Shown: in pieces, positions 8,156 through 16,800 of the stretch
How positions within the stretch are numbered: position 1 is the stretch's first letter
Layout of the letters: each line of letters starts with the position of its first letter
NCBI GenBank assembly: GCA_910585385.1
Contig: CAJUDV010000024.1
Coordinates: 1-35,051, forward strand
DNA from: an uncultured Oscillibacter sp.
GTDB lineage: Bacteria; Bacillota; Clostridia; Oscillospirales; Oscillospiraceae
Length of the DNA: 35,051 bases
Direction of reading: 5' to 3'
The notes under the pieces: generated by a model
What the model was told of the DNA's origin: nothing
The model's input: the letters and a program-made list of their open reading frames with translations, nothing else
The model's database searches: none
Translations under genes and position numbers: made by a program

Positions 8156-9163
8156 ATGAAAAAGGTATTCGCGCTGATCCTGACCCTTGCAATGGTCCTG
8201 TCCCTGGCCGCCTGCGGCGGTAAAGACGCCCCCGCCAGCAACGGCGGCGACGCCCCGCAGACCAACCAGGGCGACGCCGCCCCCGCTGAGGGCGACATCG
8301 AGGTCGCCGTTGTCCTCAAGACCCTGGCCTCCGAGTACTGGGGCTATGTGAAGACCGGCTGCGATGCCGCCGCCGCTGACCTGGGCGTGAAGGTCACCGT
8401 GGTGGGCCCCGGCGCTGAGAGCGACATCGAGGGCCAGGTCTCCATGATCGAGCAGCAGATCGGCGCCGGCTGCGACGCCATTGTCTGCGCTCCCAACGAC
8501 GCCGGCGCTGCCACCGCCGCCCTCCAGGCCGCTATTGACCAGAGCATCCCCGTGCTGGCTGTGGACACCAACGTGGGCATCAGCGGCCAGACCTGCTTCG
8601 TGGGTACATCCAATGTGGACGCCGCCAAGGAAGGTGGCCTGTGGGCCGCCCAGCAGGCCGGCTCCGGTGCCAAGGCCGTTGTCATCTATGGCCAGGAGGG
8701 CGACAATACCTCCAATATGCGCCGCGAGGGTTATGAGGCTGCCTGCTCTGAGGCTGGCGTAGAGGTTCTTGCCGCGCTGTCCGGCCAGAACACCACCGAC
8801 GGTGCCACCAAGACCATGGAGGACCTGCTGAACGCCTATCCCGGCCAGATCAACATCGTCCTGTGCCATAATGACGATACCGCCATCGGCGCCATGAACG
8901 CCTGCAAGTCCGCCGGCGTCAGCGACATCATCATCGTCGGCTTCGACGGCAACGAGTCCGCCGTGAAGCTGATCATGGACGGCGAGCTGGTGAAGGCCAC
9001 TGTGGCCCAGCAGCCCTATGAGATGGGCTATCAGGTCGTTGAGGCCGCTGTGAAGGCCGTCAAGGGCGAGAGCGTGGATGAGGTCATCAACGCCCCCGTG
9101 CAGGTGGTCACCGCTGAGAACGGCCAGGCTTATCTGGACAATCTGGCCTCTATGAAGGGCTGA
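8156..9163 (+). CDS. Ribose-type sugar ABC transporter substrate-binding lipoprotein
   Basis: 335 aa. The signal peptide is nearly identical to those of the other two binding proteins here and ends LAAC (Cys20). The mature protein is a type-1 periplasmic-binding fold (Peripla_BP_4, RbsB/XylF/YtfQ group): VAVVLKTLASEYWGYVKTG, then DAIVCAPNDAGAATAAL, VLAVDTNVG, and IIIVGFDGNESAVKLIMDG near the hinge. Start ATG has AAGGAG upstream. First gene of a three-gene importer with an ATPase and one permease; no kinase or isomerase lies alongside, so the sugar (ribose, allulose, inositol or another) cannot be named. Confidence 0.88.
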   Translation: MKKVFALILTLAMVLSLAACGGKDAPASNGGDAPQTNQGDAAPAEGDIEVAVVLKTLASEYWGYVKTGCDAAAADLGVKVTVVGPGAESDIEGQVSMIEQQIGAGCDAIVCAPNDAGAATAALQAAIDQSIPVLAVDTNVGISGQTCFVGTSNVDAAKEGGLWAAQQAGSGAKAVVIYGQEGDNTSNMRREGYEAACSEAGVEVLAALSGQNTTDGATKTMEDLLNAYPGQINIVLCHNDDTAIGAMNACKSAGVSDIIIVGFDGNESAVKLIMDGELVKATVAQQPYEMGYQVVEAAVKAVKGESVDEVINAPVQVVTAENGQAYLDNLASMKG

Positions 9164-9188
9164 GCTCCCGACAAAATTCCATAAGCAT

Positions 9189-9294
9189 CCGGAGGGCGGG
9201 GTGGTAAATTCGCCCCGCCCTCCGGCGGACTTTGGGGCCTGTTCCGAACCTTTGGCGGGCCGGCGCACGGCCGGCGCGGAAGGACCGGAACAGG
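9189..9294 (+). promoter_or_regulatory. Tandem intercistronic stem-loops between binding protein and ATPase
   Basis: First hairpin: CCGGAGGGCGGGG / CCCCGCCCTCCGG, 13 perfect pairs (9189-9225). Second: outer stem CCTGTTCCG / CGGAACAGG (9238-9294) enclosing GCCGGC / GCCGGC. There are no T-runs. Such structures commonly protect the binding-protein message or partly stop transcription, giving more binding protein than ATPase. Confidence 0.6.
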
Positions 9295-9333
9295 GTCCGA
9301 GAGAAATCTGGAATAGAGAATCGAGGTAATTGC

Positions 9334-10836
9334 ATGGGCGAGTACGTCGTCGAACTGAAAAATATCACCAAGCGCTTCCCAGGCGTTATCGCTTTGAAAA
9401 ACATGTCCATCGGCATCAGGCCCGGAGAGATCCACGGCCTGATCGGCGAGAATGGCGCCGGCAAGTCCACCTTGATTAAGGTGCTCACCGGCGTACATAG
9501 CCCCGAGGAGGGGGAGATCTTTGTCGACGGCGAGAGGCGGACGTTCAGAAATCCCGTTCAGTCCCGGGAGGCCGGCATCGCCTGCGTCTACCAGGAGCTG
9601 AATATCGTCAAGCAGCTCCCTGTGACGGACAACGTGTTCATGGGCCGCGCCGTTAAAAAGGGCATCCTGCTGGACTATCCCCGGATGCACCGGGAGGCCG
9701 AGGAGGCGCTGAAATCCCTGGGCCACCCGGAGATTGACGTCCGCATGGAGTGCGGCAAGCTGGGCGTTGGCCAGCAGCAGATGGTGGAAATCGCCAAGGC
9801 CGTCTCCCTGGACGCCAAGCTCATCATCATGGATGAACCCACCTCCTCCCTGGGCAAGGAGGAGATCGCCCAGCTGATGGAGACTGTCCGGGGCCTCAAG
9901 GCCAAGGGCGTGGCCATCCTCTTTGTCTCCCACAAGCTGGAGGAGCTCTTTGAGCTCTGCGACCGCGTTACCGTCATGCGGGACGGTGAGCACATCATCA
10001 CCAAGGACACCTGCGACCTCACCGAGGACTCCCTGATCACCGCCATGGTGGGCCGGACCCTGGAAAACCTCTATCCCAAGGAGTTTGGCGTCAAGGGCGA
10101 TGTGTGGCTGGAGGCCCGGAACCTCAACGAGGCCGGCGTGCTCCACGACGTCTCCTTCCAGGCTCACGCTGGGCAGATCACCGGCTTTGCCGGCCTGGTG
10201 GGCGCGGGGCGGACGGAGACCATGCGGGCCATCTTCGGCGCCGATAAGCTGGACAGCGGCGAGATCTACGTCAAGGGCGAGAAGGTTTCTATCAGGACGC
10301 CCAAGGACGCCATCAACCGGAAGATCGCCTTCCTGACGGAGGATCGGAAGGGGCAGGGTCTGGTGCTCTCTCTGGACGTCCGCACCAATCTGATCCTGGC
10401 CAACATGAAGGGGTTCAGCAACGGTCCCTTCCTGAACAAATCCAGGATCGAGAAGTCGGGGAAGGAGAACGTGGAGGCGCTGAAAATCAAGACCCCTTCT
10501 TTGGACGAGGTCACGGCCCAGCTCTCCGGCGGCAACCAGCAGAAGGTGGTCATCGGAAAGTGGATGAATATCAACGCCGACATCTTTATCTTCGACGAGC
10601 CCACCCGCGGCATCGACGTGGGCGCCAAGATTGAGGTATACCGTGTGATGAATGACATGGTAAAGGCCGGAAAATGCGTCATCATGGTCTCTTCGGAGTT
10701 GCCGGAGATTCTGGCTATGAGCGACCATGTGGTGGTCATGCGGGGCGGCCGGGTTATGGCCAATGTGGAACGCGGCTCGGCGCACTTCAACTCCGAAGAT
10801 ATTATGAAAGCGGCCTGGGGAGGAGAGTTAAACTGA
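9334..10836 (+). CDS. Ribose-type sugar ABC transporter, ATP-binding protein
   Basis: 500 aa, ATG 9334 with GAGGT 6 nt upstream. Fused double ATPase of the RbsA/MglA group. Domain 1: Walker A GENGAGKST, signature LGVGQQQMVEI, Walker B LIIMDEPTSSL. Domain 2: degenerate Walker A (GLVGAGRTET), signature LSGGNQQKVVIGKW, Walker B IFIFDEPTRGIDVGAK. It powers import with the permease that starts 1 nt after its stop, so translation is likely coupled. Cytoplasmic, at the membrane. Confidence 0.92.
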   Translation: MGEYVVELKNITKRFPGVIALKNMSIGIRPGEIHGLIGENGAGKSTLIKVLTGVHSPEEGEIFVDGERRTFRNPVQSREAGIACVYQELNIVKQLPVTDNVFMGRAVKKGILLDYPRMHREAEEALKSLGHPEIDVRMECGKLGVGQQQMVEIAKAVSLDAKLIIMDEPTSSLGKEEIAQLMETVRGLKAKGVAILFVSHKLEELFELCDRVTVMRDGEHIITKDTCDLTEDSLITAMVGRTLENLYPKEFGVKGDVWLEARNLNEAGVLHDVSFQAHAGQITGFAGLVGAGRTETMRAIFGADKLDSGEIYVKGEKVSIRTPKDAINRKIAFLTEDRKGQGLVLSLDVRTNLILANMKGFSNGPFLNKSRIEKSGKENVEALKIKTPSLDEVTAQLSGGNQQKVVIGKWMNINADIFIFDEPTRGIDVGAKIEVYRVMNDMVKAGKCVIMVSSELPEILAMSDHVVVMRGGRVMANVERGSAHFNSEDIMKAAWGGELN

Positions 10837-10837
10837 T

Positions 10838-11848
10838 ATGAAAAGCAAGAGTACTGTGAAAGAACTGCTGGAAAAGCTGGGGACTGTTCTGGCGCTTCTG
10901 ATTTTGATCGTGATTTTCTGCATCGTCATGCCGGATAAGTTCCCCCGCATCGGCAACATCATGAACATCTTAAAGCAGGCGTCCATCAACTGCCTCATCG
11001 CCTCGGGTATGCTGTGCGCCCTGATCACCGCCGGCATCGACCTGTCCGTGGGCTCCAACTGCGTGCTGTGCACCTGCACCATCGGTGTGCTGGTCCAGAA
11101 CTTCGGTGTGACCAACGCACTTATCCTGGCGGTCTGCGGTCTGGCGGTGAGCACCTTCGCCGGCTTTATCAACGGTACCCTGCTGACCCGGTTGGACCTG
11201 CCCCATCCCTTTGTGTCCACCATGGGCATGAAGAACGTGCTGCTGGGCGTGGCTCTGGTCATCACCGGGTCCAAGTCCATCGGTTTTACCAACACCGGCG
11301 TGGATGCTCTGATGTGGATCGGCGGCGGCTCCGTGTTCAAGTTCGGCACCTTCCCGGGTATCCCCGTCAGTTTCATCCTGGTAATCCTGGTGTTCATCCT
11401 CTTTGACATCTTCCTGAAAAAGTCCGCCCTGGGCCGTCAGATTTATTGCTGCGGCGGCAACCCCGAGGCGGCCCGGCTGTCTGGCATCCCCTCCAAGAAC
11501 GTGCTGACCTTTGTGTATGCCCTGTCCGGCTTTATGGCGGGCCTCGCGGGCGTGGTGTCCGTGGGCCGTCTGGCCTCCGCCAACGCCAACGCCGGCACCA
11601 CCTATGATAACGATGCTATCGCGGCCTGCATTGTGGGCGGCGCCTCCTTCACCGGCGGCAAGGGCACCATCTGGGGCACCCTCATCGGCGCCATGATCAT
11701 GGCGGTGATCCGCAACGGACTGAACCTGATGGGTGCGTCCAACGACCTGCAGTACATCGTCATCGGCGCCGTGATTATCCTGGCCGTCACCATCGACGTG
11801 GTCCGCAACAAGATGGAGGCCAACGCCCGGAAGATGGCCGCCCAGTGA
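10838..11848 (+). CDS. Ribose-type sugar ABC transporter permease
   Basis: 336 aa, ATG 10838; ribosome site GGGGAGGAGAG lies in the end of the ATPase gene. BPD_transp_2 family (RbsC-like) with about eight to ten membrane helices. Diagnostic block ITAGIDLSVGSNCVL and a C-terminal block YDNDAIAACIVGGASFTGGK, both standard in RbsC/AraH permeases. Probably works as a homodimer because the operon has only one permease. Followed by a terminator. Confidence 0.92.
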   Translation: MKSKSTVKELLEKLGTVLALLILIVIFCIVMPDKFPRIGNIMNILKQASINCLIASGMLCALITAGIDLSVGSNCVLCTCTIGVLVQNFGVTNALILAVCGLAVSTFAGFINGTLLTRLDLPHPFVSTMGMKNVLLGVALVITGSKSIGFTNTGVDALMWIGGGSVFKFGTFPGIPVSFILVILVFILFDIFLKKSALGRQIYCCGGNPEAARLSGIPSKNVLTFVYALSGFMAGLAGVVSVGRLASANANAGTTYDNDAIAACIVGGASFTGGKGTIWGTLIGAMIMAVIRNGLNLMGASNDLQYIVIGAVIILAVTIDVVRNKMEANARKMAAQ

Positions 11849-11897
11849 TCTGGACTGTGGTTTTGGAAGTTTTGTAACGCAAAAAGGCATTAAGCAG

Positions 11898-11935
11898 CGC
11901 CGGCGTACCCGTGTTTGCGGGTACGCCGGCGTTTT
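11898..11935 (+). terminator. Terminator after the ribose-type operon
   Basis: 14-bp perfect stem CGCCGGCGTACCCG / CGGGTACGCCGGCG, loop TGTTTG, then TTTT. Confidence 0.9.
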
Positions 11936-11936
11936 A

Positions 11937-12090
11937 GAACCTGTATTCACAACCTACGGTCTGGCCGGTCTTTTTGCCGTCATACTACGTCGATTTTTCT
12001 TGCCATTCGTCAGGATGCCTGCGGAAAATCTCCTGGTCTGACAACAAAAATCCGCGGACATTCCGCATCCCCGGTTATGAATACAGGTTC
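11937..12090. mobile_element. MITE-like element with 18-bp terminal inverted repeats
   Basis: Left end GAACCTGTATTCACAACC (11937-11954) and right end GGTTATGAATACAGGTTC (12073-12090) are inverted copies with one mismatch, bounding 154 bp with no coding capacity. TTA lies directly outside both ends, as a 3-bp target duplication would. Size, termini and non-coding content fit a MITE mobilised by a transposase elsewhere. It sits just behind a terminator and before the AraC gene's end. Confidence 0.6.
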
Positions 12091-12116
12091 TTATATCTAG
12101 ACAGCGGGAGAGCGGG

Positions 12117-12986
12117 TCATTCCGCCTCTCGTTCCTTTTTGCGGTGCCGCCTGCGGTACTCCATGGGGCTGATGCCCTCCAGACGCCGGAAGCTCTGGGA
12201 GAAGTAGCTCAGAGAGGAAAATCCCAGGATTTGCGCGATCTGGGAGATGCTGTGGTCCGTCTCCCGCAGAAGGAAGCGGCTCTCCTGGATACGGCGGGCA
12301 ATGAGGTAGCTGATGGGGGAGGTGCGGAACTCCTTCTGAAAGGTGTGGGCCAGGTGGTACTTGTTGATGTGGGCCATCTCCGCCAGCTGGTTCAGCGTCA
12401 GGTTTTCCTTAAAGTGGTTGTCGATGTAGCGCCGGACCAGGTCGCACTCCCGGCTGGAGCGGGGACCGGCCGCCTCGCCGGAGAGAACGATGTCCCGCTG
12501 ACGGCCCAGGCGGACCAGCACCACCTCCAACAGGTTTTGGCAGACGGCCTCGTGGTCCGGCAGGGCCTCCGCGGCCTCTTGAAACATCAGGCGCAGGCAG
12601 AGGAGCAGTTCCTCCCATCCGGTGTAGAGGTGCAGCATGGTGTATCCCTCCGCTCCGGCCAGGGTCTCAAGGCCCTCCACGCCCAGCACGGTGTACTCCA
12701 GAGGACTCTCCAGCTGACTGACTTCGGTGTGGGGGACATTGGCGTTGACCACCACCACATCCCGGATCGTCACGGGGATGTCCCCCTGCCGGGTACGGAA
12801 GCGGCCATGTCCGCCGGTGATGAAGAATACCTCGGCGCAGCCGTGGGTGTGGAGGCTGGAGTTCCAGTCCTGGCTGTATTGGGTGTGAGTGGCGTAGAGG
12901 AGTTGTCCCGGCCCGCCCGGGCGGGCCGGAGCGCCGGAGGAGCCTCCTCCGGCGCCTTCCCGAAACGTGTATTGCCGTGTGCCCAT
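12117..12986 (-). CDS. AraC-family transcriptional regulator (cupin sensor)
   Basis: 289 aa. ATG 12986 chosen: GGGAG lies 9 nt upstream, and the candidate promoter ends about 54 nt before it; the open frame continues upstream but includes that promoter. Residues ~40-110 are an AraC-type cupin (SLHTHGCAEVFFITGGHGRF, VVVVNANVPHTE) for ligand binding. Residues ~185-285 are two helix-turn-helix motifs (LTLNQLAEMAHINKYHLAHTF; ISQIAQILGFSSLSYFSQSF). It is divergent from the CUT1 importer and GH112 phosphorylase operon at 13342-18969 and is the obvious candidate for its regulator, probably responding to a galactoside. Residues 11-28 form a low-complexity Gly/Ala/Pro linker. Confidence 0.88.
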   Translation of the reverse strand: MGTRQYTFREGAGGGSSGAPARPGGPGQLLYATHTQYSQDWNSSLHTHGCAEVFFITGGHGRFRTRQGDIPVTIRDVVVVNANVPHTEVSQLESPLEYTVLGVEGLETLAGAEGYTMLHLYTGWEELLLCLRLMFQEAAEALPDHEAVCQNLLEVVLVRLGRQRDIVLSGEAAGPRSSRECDLVRRYIDNHFKENLTLNQLAEMAHINKYHLAHTFQKEFRTSPISYLIARRIQESRFLLRETDHSISQIAQILGFSSLSYFSQSFRRLEGISPMEYRRRHRKKEREAE

Positions 12987-13046
12987 GGTCACCGTCTCCC
13001 ATCCTCCGCAATTTTTTGAAAATCGCTGCTGAAAGGTCTGATAAAC

Positions 13047-13075
13047 AGTATAGCGTATTTGTTGTGATTGTGCAA
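13047..13075 (-). promoter_or_regulatory. Sigma-A promoter of the AraC gene
   Basis: Read on the minus strand: TTGCAC (13075-13070), 17-nt spacer, TATACT (13052-13047). Confidence 0.7.
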
Positions 13076-13086
13076 CTTTTAAAAAT

Positions 13087-13158
13087 CTGATTTTCGGACA
13101 GACGGGGATTTTGTCCTGATTTTCAGAATATTGCAACCAATAATTTGTAAAATTATTG
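13087..13158. promoter_or_regulatory. Probable AraC operator region in the divergent gap
   Basis: CTGATTTTC occurs twice in direct orientation (13087-13095 and 13116-13124), as AraC-type half-sites often do. GGACA / TGTCC (13096-13100, 13112-13116) lie between or at them. CAATAATTT-GTA-AAATTATTG (13138-13158) is a perfect palindrome with 9-bp arms. The 355-bp gap 12987-13341 holds these sites and two promoters, and no gene. Confidence 0.5.
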
Positions 13159-13248
13159 ATTATATATAAAAACATGGGGGAAGAGCTGAAAAAATTGTGT
13201 GAAAGCGCAAAGAGAACAATATCTATAAAAAGAAACGCAAGAAACGGA

Positions 13249-13278
13249 TTGTTTTACCAGTTGGGAAACCGCTATACT
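13249..13278 (+). promoter_or_regulatory. Promoter of the galactoside importer/phosphorylase operon
   Basis: TTGTTT (13249-13254), 18-nt spacer, TATACT (13273-13278), about 55 nt before the GGAGG ribosome site of the gene at 13342. The weak -35 box fits an activator-dependent promoter. Confidence 0.6.
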
Positions 13279-13341
13279 TGATATAACAAGGCCGGGGCGC
13301 CGGCCGTCCGTGTTTTCCCCAATTTTTAAGGAGGTAGAACC

Positions 13342-14613
13342 ATGAAGAAGTTTTTCAGTCTCTTGCTGACGCTTGCCCTCGTTCTCTCCCTGGCCGCCTG
13401 CGGAGGCGGAGGCACCACGCCGCCCGCCGCCGACAGCGGCACCACACCCCCGGCGGACGCCGGCGAGCCCGCTCCAGCCGATGTGACCATCACCGTGGCG
13501 GCCCTGGCCTCCGGCTATGAAGAGGCCTATCCCGGCATGTGGCAGGAGGTCTGCGACGCCTTCACCGCCGAGACCGGCGTGAAGGTCAACCTGATCTGCG
13601 ACAAGAATCTGGAGGACGTCATCGGGCCCTCTATGCAGGGCGGCGACTTCCCCGACGTGATCCACCTGGCCACCGGCCGTGAGAAGGGCCTCACCGAGCA
13701 GTTCATCAAGGACCGCAACATCGCGGAGCTTACCGACGTGCTCAGCATGACCGTGCCCGGCGAGAGCGTGAAGGTCTCCGACAAGATCGTGGGCGGCTTC
13801 ACCGATACCTCCGTCACCAACCCCTACGGCGACGGCGTGACCTATCTGGCTCCCATGTTCTACTCCCCCTGTGGTCTGTTCTACAACGCGGGCCTCTTCG
13901 AGGAGAAGGGCTGGACTGTGCCCACCACCTGGGACGAGATGTGGGAGCTGGGCGACAAGGCCCAGGCCGAGGGCATCTACCTCTTTACCTATCCCACTAC
14001 CGGCTACTTTGACGCCTTCCTGTACGCTCTGATGTACTCCGTGGGCGGCGCCGATTTCTTCAACAAGGCCACCACCTATGCCGAGGGCATCTGGGATAGC
14101 CCCGAGGCCCAGCAGTGTTTTGACATCATCGCCAAGCTGGCCAGCTACACCAACCCCGTCACCCCCGCCCAGGCCAACGACCAGGACTTCACCCAGAACC
14201 AGCAGCTGGTGCTGGACAACAAGGCCCTGTTCATGCCCAACGGCACCTGGATCGTGGGCGAGATGGCCGAGGCTCCCCGGGCTGACGGCTTTAAGTGGGG
14301 CATGACCGCCCTGCCCGCCGCCAAGGCCGGCGGCAACGGCGCCAGCTACTGCTGGCTGGAGCAGGCCTGGGTTCCCGCCGCGGCCCCCAACCTGGACGCC
14401 GCCAAGCAGTTTGTGGCCTTCCTGTACAGTGACGCGGCCTGCGCCATCTTCGCCAAGGGCGGCGCCGTGCAGCCTGTTCCCGGCCTGGGCACCGTCCGCG
14501 AGGTCTTCCTGGATCCCGTCAACGGCCTTGTCAACGGCAGCGTCACCGTGGATCAGTGGATCAGCGACATCAAGACTGCCAGCGATCAGATGCGCGCGAA
14601 TCTGATGGGCTAA
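13342..14613 (+). CDS. CUT1 sugar ABC transporter substrate-binding lipoprotein (probable galacto-N-biose/lacto-N-biose type)
   Basis: 423 aa. Lipoprotein signal ending LAAC (Cys20), then a Pro/Ala linker. The mature domain is family-1 extracellular solute-binding protein: ITVAALASGYEEAYPGMWQEV, DVIHLATGREKGLTEQFIKD, GLFYNAGLFEEKGWTVPTTWDEMWELG, PNGTWIVGEMAEAP. Ribosome site AAGGAGG before ATG. It heads an operon with two permeases, a small membrane protein and a GH112 phosphorylase, so the ligand is inferred to be a beta-1,3-galactosyl-N-acetylhexosamine, by analogy with the bifidobacterial system. No ATPase gene lies in the operon. Confidence 0.85.
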   Translation: MKKFFSLLLTLALVLSLAACGGGGTTPPAADSGTTPPADAGEPAPADVTITVAALASGYEEAYPGMWQEVCDAFTAETGVKVNLICDKNLEDVIGPSMQGGDFPDVIHLATGREKGLTEQFIKDRNIAELTDVLSMTVPGESVKVSDKIVGGFTDTSVTNPYGDGVTYLAPMFYSPCGLFYNAGLFEEKGWTVPTTWDEMWELGDKAQAEGIYLFTYPTTGYFDAFLYALMYSVGGADFFNKATTYAEGIWDSPEAQQCFDIIAKLASYTNPVTPAQANDQDFTQNQQLVLDNKALFMPNGTWIVGEMAEAPRADGFKWGMTALPAAKAGGNGASYCWLEQAWVPAAAPNLDAAKQFVAFLYSDAACAIFAKGGAVQPVPGLGTVREVFLDPVNGLVNGSVTVDQWISDIKTASDQMRANLMG

Positions 14614-14643
14614 TCGTCCCGCAGCAATCGCATAGTCCGTAAC

Positions 14644-14690
14644 AAGGCGGCGGCGAGCAGAAACCTGCCCGCCGCCGCCTTAAAATTTTT
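14644..14690 (+). promoter_or_regulatory. Intercistronic stem-loop, partial terminator
   Basis: AAGGCGGCGGCG / CGCCGCCGCCTT (12 bp) with an inner GCAG-AAAC-CTGC hairpin, followed by AAAATTTTT. It lies between the binding protein and the first permease, a position where partial termination keeps the binding protein in excess. Confidence 0.6.
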
Positions 14691-14723
14691 CAACCCGCCA
14701 CACGGTCCGAAAGGAGTGATTTC

Positions 14724-15599
14724 ATGCGCCGCAGTAAACACCGCAGCCGCTTCCTTGTCCTGTGCGTCGCCCCCGCCGTCATCCTATTTTTTCTCTTCAT
14801 GATCCTGCCCACTCTGAATGTCTTCCGCATGTCCCTCTTCGAGCGGGGAGCCTACTCTCCCACGGAGACCTTTGTGGGCATGGCCAACTTTAAGGCGCTG
14901 ATGGGCGACGTCAAATTCATCACCTCCATGCAGAATACCATTTTGCTGATTGTGACGGTGACTATCATCACCTTCTTTTTCGCCATCGTCTTCGCGGCGA
15001 TTTTGACCAGGGAGAAGATCCGGGGGCAGAACTTCTTCCGCATCGTCTTCTACATCCCCAACATCCTCTCCGTGGTGGTCATCGCCGGTATTTTCTCCGC
15101 CATCTACAAGCCGGAGAACGGCATGCTCAACAGCATCTTATCCGCCGTCTCCGGCGAGACGGTTATGGTTTTATGGAAGGACCAGCCGATGGTGATCATC
15201 AGCGTCATCATCGCCATGGTCTGGCAGGCCATCGGCTACTACATGGTGATGTACATGGCCTCCATGTCCGCTGTGCCCGAGAGCCTCTATGAGAGCGCGG
15301 GGCTGGACGGCGCCGGACGGCTGACCCAGTTCTTCCAGCTGACGCTGCCTCTGATCTGGACCAACATCCGCACCACCCTGACCTTTTTCATCATCTCCAC
15401 CATCAATATGGCCTTCCTCTTCGTCAAGGCCATGGTGGCAAAGGGCATGGCCGACGTAGGTCTCAGCTTCATGTACGCCCAGAAGGACGCCGGGCTCTAC
15501 GGCTATTCCATGGCCGCCGGCGTTGTGATCTTCCTGTTCTCCTTCCTGCTCTCCGCCCTGGTGAACCGGGTGACGGCGCGGGAAGTGCTGGAAATGTAA
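14724..15599 (+). CDS. CUT1 sugar ABC transporter permease (MalF/UgpA type)
   Basis: 291 aa, ATG with AAAGGAG upstream. Six membrane segments, the first at about residues 9-30 (FLVLCVAPAVILFFLFMIL). The EAA loop that docks the ATPase is ESLYESAGLDGAGRLTQFFQLTLP. Pairs with the MalG-type permease 12 nt downstream. Confidence 0.9.
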   Translation: MRRSKHRSRFLVLCVAPAVILFFLFMILPTLNVFRMSLFERGAYSPTETFVGMANFKALMGDVKFITSMQNTILLIVTVTIITFFFAIVFAAILTREKIRGQNFFRIVFYIPNILSVVVIAGIFSAIYKPENGMLNSILSAVSGETVMVLWKDQPMVIISVIIAMVWQAIGYYMVMYMASMSAVPESLYESAGLDGAGRLTQFFQLTLPLIWTNIRTTLTFFIISTINMAFLFVKAMVAKGMADVGLSFMYAQKDAGLYGYSMAAGVVIFLFSFLLSALVNRVTAREVLEM

Positions 15600-15611
15600 G
15601 GGGGTGGGATC

Positions 15612-16502
15612 ATGACACAACAGAAAAAGGGCATGTCCGGCGAAAAGCTGTACAAGATTTTCATCTATGTGGTGCTGCTGGCTCTGGCCATCACCATCAT
15701 CGTTCCCGTGGCCTGGGTGTTCCTGGCCTCTATCAAGCAGAACAGCGAGTTCTACGGCAACCCCTGGGCTCTGCCGGCGGGCTTCTACTGGCAGAACTTT
15801 ACCGATGCCTGGAACGCCGCTAACATGGGCGGCTATATGCTCAACTCCATCCTGGTGACGGCTCTTTCCCTGGTGCTGCTGCTGGTGATCGCCCTGCCCG
15901 CGGCATACTGCCTGGCCCGCTTCCAATTCTGGGGGCGGAATTTCCTGAACACCTGCTTCATGGCGGGGCTCTTTATCAATGTGAACTATATTGTGGTGCC
16001 CATCTTCCTGATGCTGCGGGACGGCGACACCTGGCTGAAAAATCTGGTGGGGAACGGGTTTCTGCTGAACAACCTGGTGGTGCTGGCGGTGGTCTATGCC
16101 TCTACGGCGCTGCCCTTTACCATCTACCTTCTCTCCGGCTACTTCGCCACGCTGCCCCACGACTTTGAGGAGGCCGCCTACATTGACGGCGCCGGATACG
16201 GACAGGCCATGATCCGCATTATCTTCCCCATGGCCCAGCCCTCCATCATCACCATCATCCTTTTCAATTTCCTCTCCTTCTGGAACGAGTATATCATCTC
16301 CATGACGCTGATGAGCAGCGCCCAGGGTCAGAAGACCCTGCCGGTAGGCCTTTTAAACCTGATGCAGGCCCAGCAGTCCTCCGCCCAGTATGGTATTTTG
16401 TACGCAGGACTGGTGCTGGTGATGCTGCCGACGCTGATTCTCTACATGTGCGTGCAGAAAAAGCTGACCCAGGGAATGACCGTGGGCGGATTGAAGGGAT
16501 GA
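15612..16502 (+). CDS. CUT1 sugar ABC transporter permease (MalG/UgpE type)
   Basis: 296 aa, ATG with AAGGGGG upstream. Six membrane segments; N-terminal helix IFIYVVLLALAITIIVPVAW. The EAA loop DFEEAAYIDGAGYGQAMIRI is intact, so an ATPase must be recruited, although none is encoded next to it. CUT1 systems of this kind commonly share a MsmK/UgpC-type ATPase encoded elsewhere. Confidence 0.9.
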   Translation: MTQQKKGMSGEKLYKIFIYVVLLALAITIIVPVAWVFLASIKQNSEFYGNPWALPAGFYWQNFTDAWNAANMGGYMLNSILVTALSLVLLLVIALPAAYCLARFQFWGRNFLNTCFMAGLFINVNYIVVPIFLMLRDGDTWLKNLVGNGFLLNNLVVLAVVYASTALPFTIYLLSGYFATLPHDFEEAAYIDGAGYGQAMIRIIFPMAQPSIITIILFNFLSFWNEYIISMTLMSSAQGQKTLPVGLLNLMQAQQSSAQYGILYAGLVLVMLPTLILYMCVQKKLTQGMTVGGLKG

Positions 16503-16580
16503 TGCGCCCCGGAGAATTTGGAGCGTTCCAGAACCGAGACGGCGGAGCGGAAGCCGGCGCTTGAGTGAGAGGAGAATATT

Positions 16581-16787
16581 ATGAATTTTTGGAAAGAGCA
16601 TACCAGCCTGCGGGCGGTTTTGATCGCCCTGTTTTTCCTGGCGGGACTGATCCTGGTGATCTATGGATGGACCCTGACAGGCCGGCTCTCCGGCTTGGGG
16701 CTGATGATTGCGGGTGTGATTCTGCTGTTGTCCGCCTTGATGGTCTACAACAAGCCCTTTGAAGGAGGCAGGGGCCCCAGGCTCTGA
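16581..16787 (+). CDS. Small two-helix membrane protein
   Basis: 68 aa, ATG with GAGAGGAG 7 nt upstream. Two hydrophobic helices at about residues 12-31 and 36-56, a short polar turn (TLTGRLSG) and a charged tail. It lies between the permease and the phosphorylase genes with no separate promoter, so it is part of the operon. It resembles short unnamed proteins near clostridial sugar phosphorylase operons (possibly the DUF6903 type; from memory, unverified). Function unknown; an accessory to the importer is one possibility. Confidence 0.7.
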   Translation: MNFWKEHTSLRAVLIALFFLAGLILVIYGWTLTGRLSGLGLMIAGVILLLSALMVYNKPFEGGRGPRL

Positions 16788-16800
16788 GAGAGGACGGAAT

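Noticed and set aside
9130..10785. A 551-codon open frame on the minus strand opposite the ribose-type ATPase gene, and similar long minus-strand frames across other operons
   Set aside because: High GC with strong third-position bias creates long antisense frames. They lack ribosome sites, are His/Gly-rich without recognisable domains, and the opposite strand carries clear gene families.
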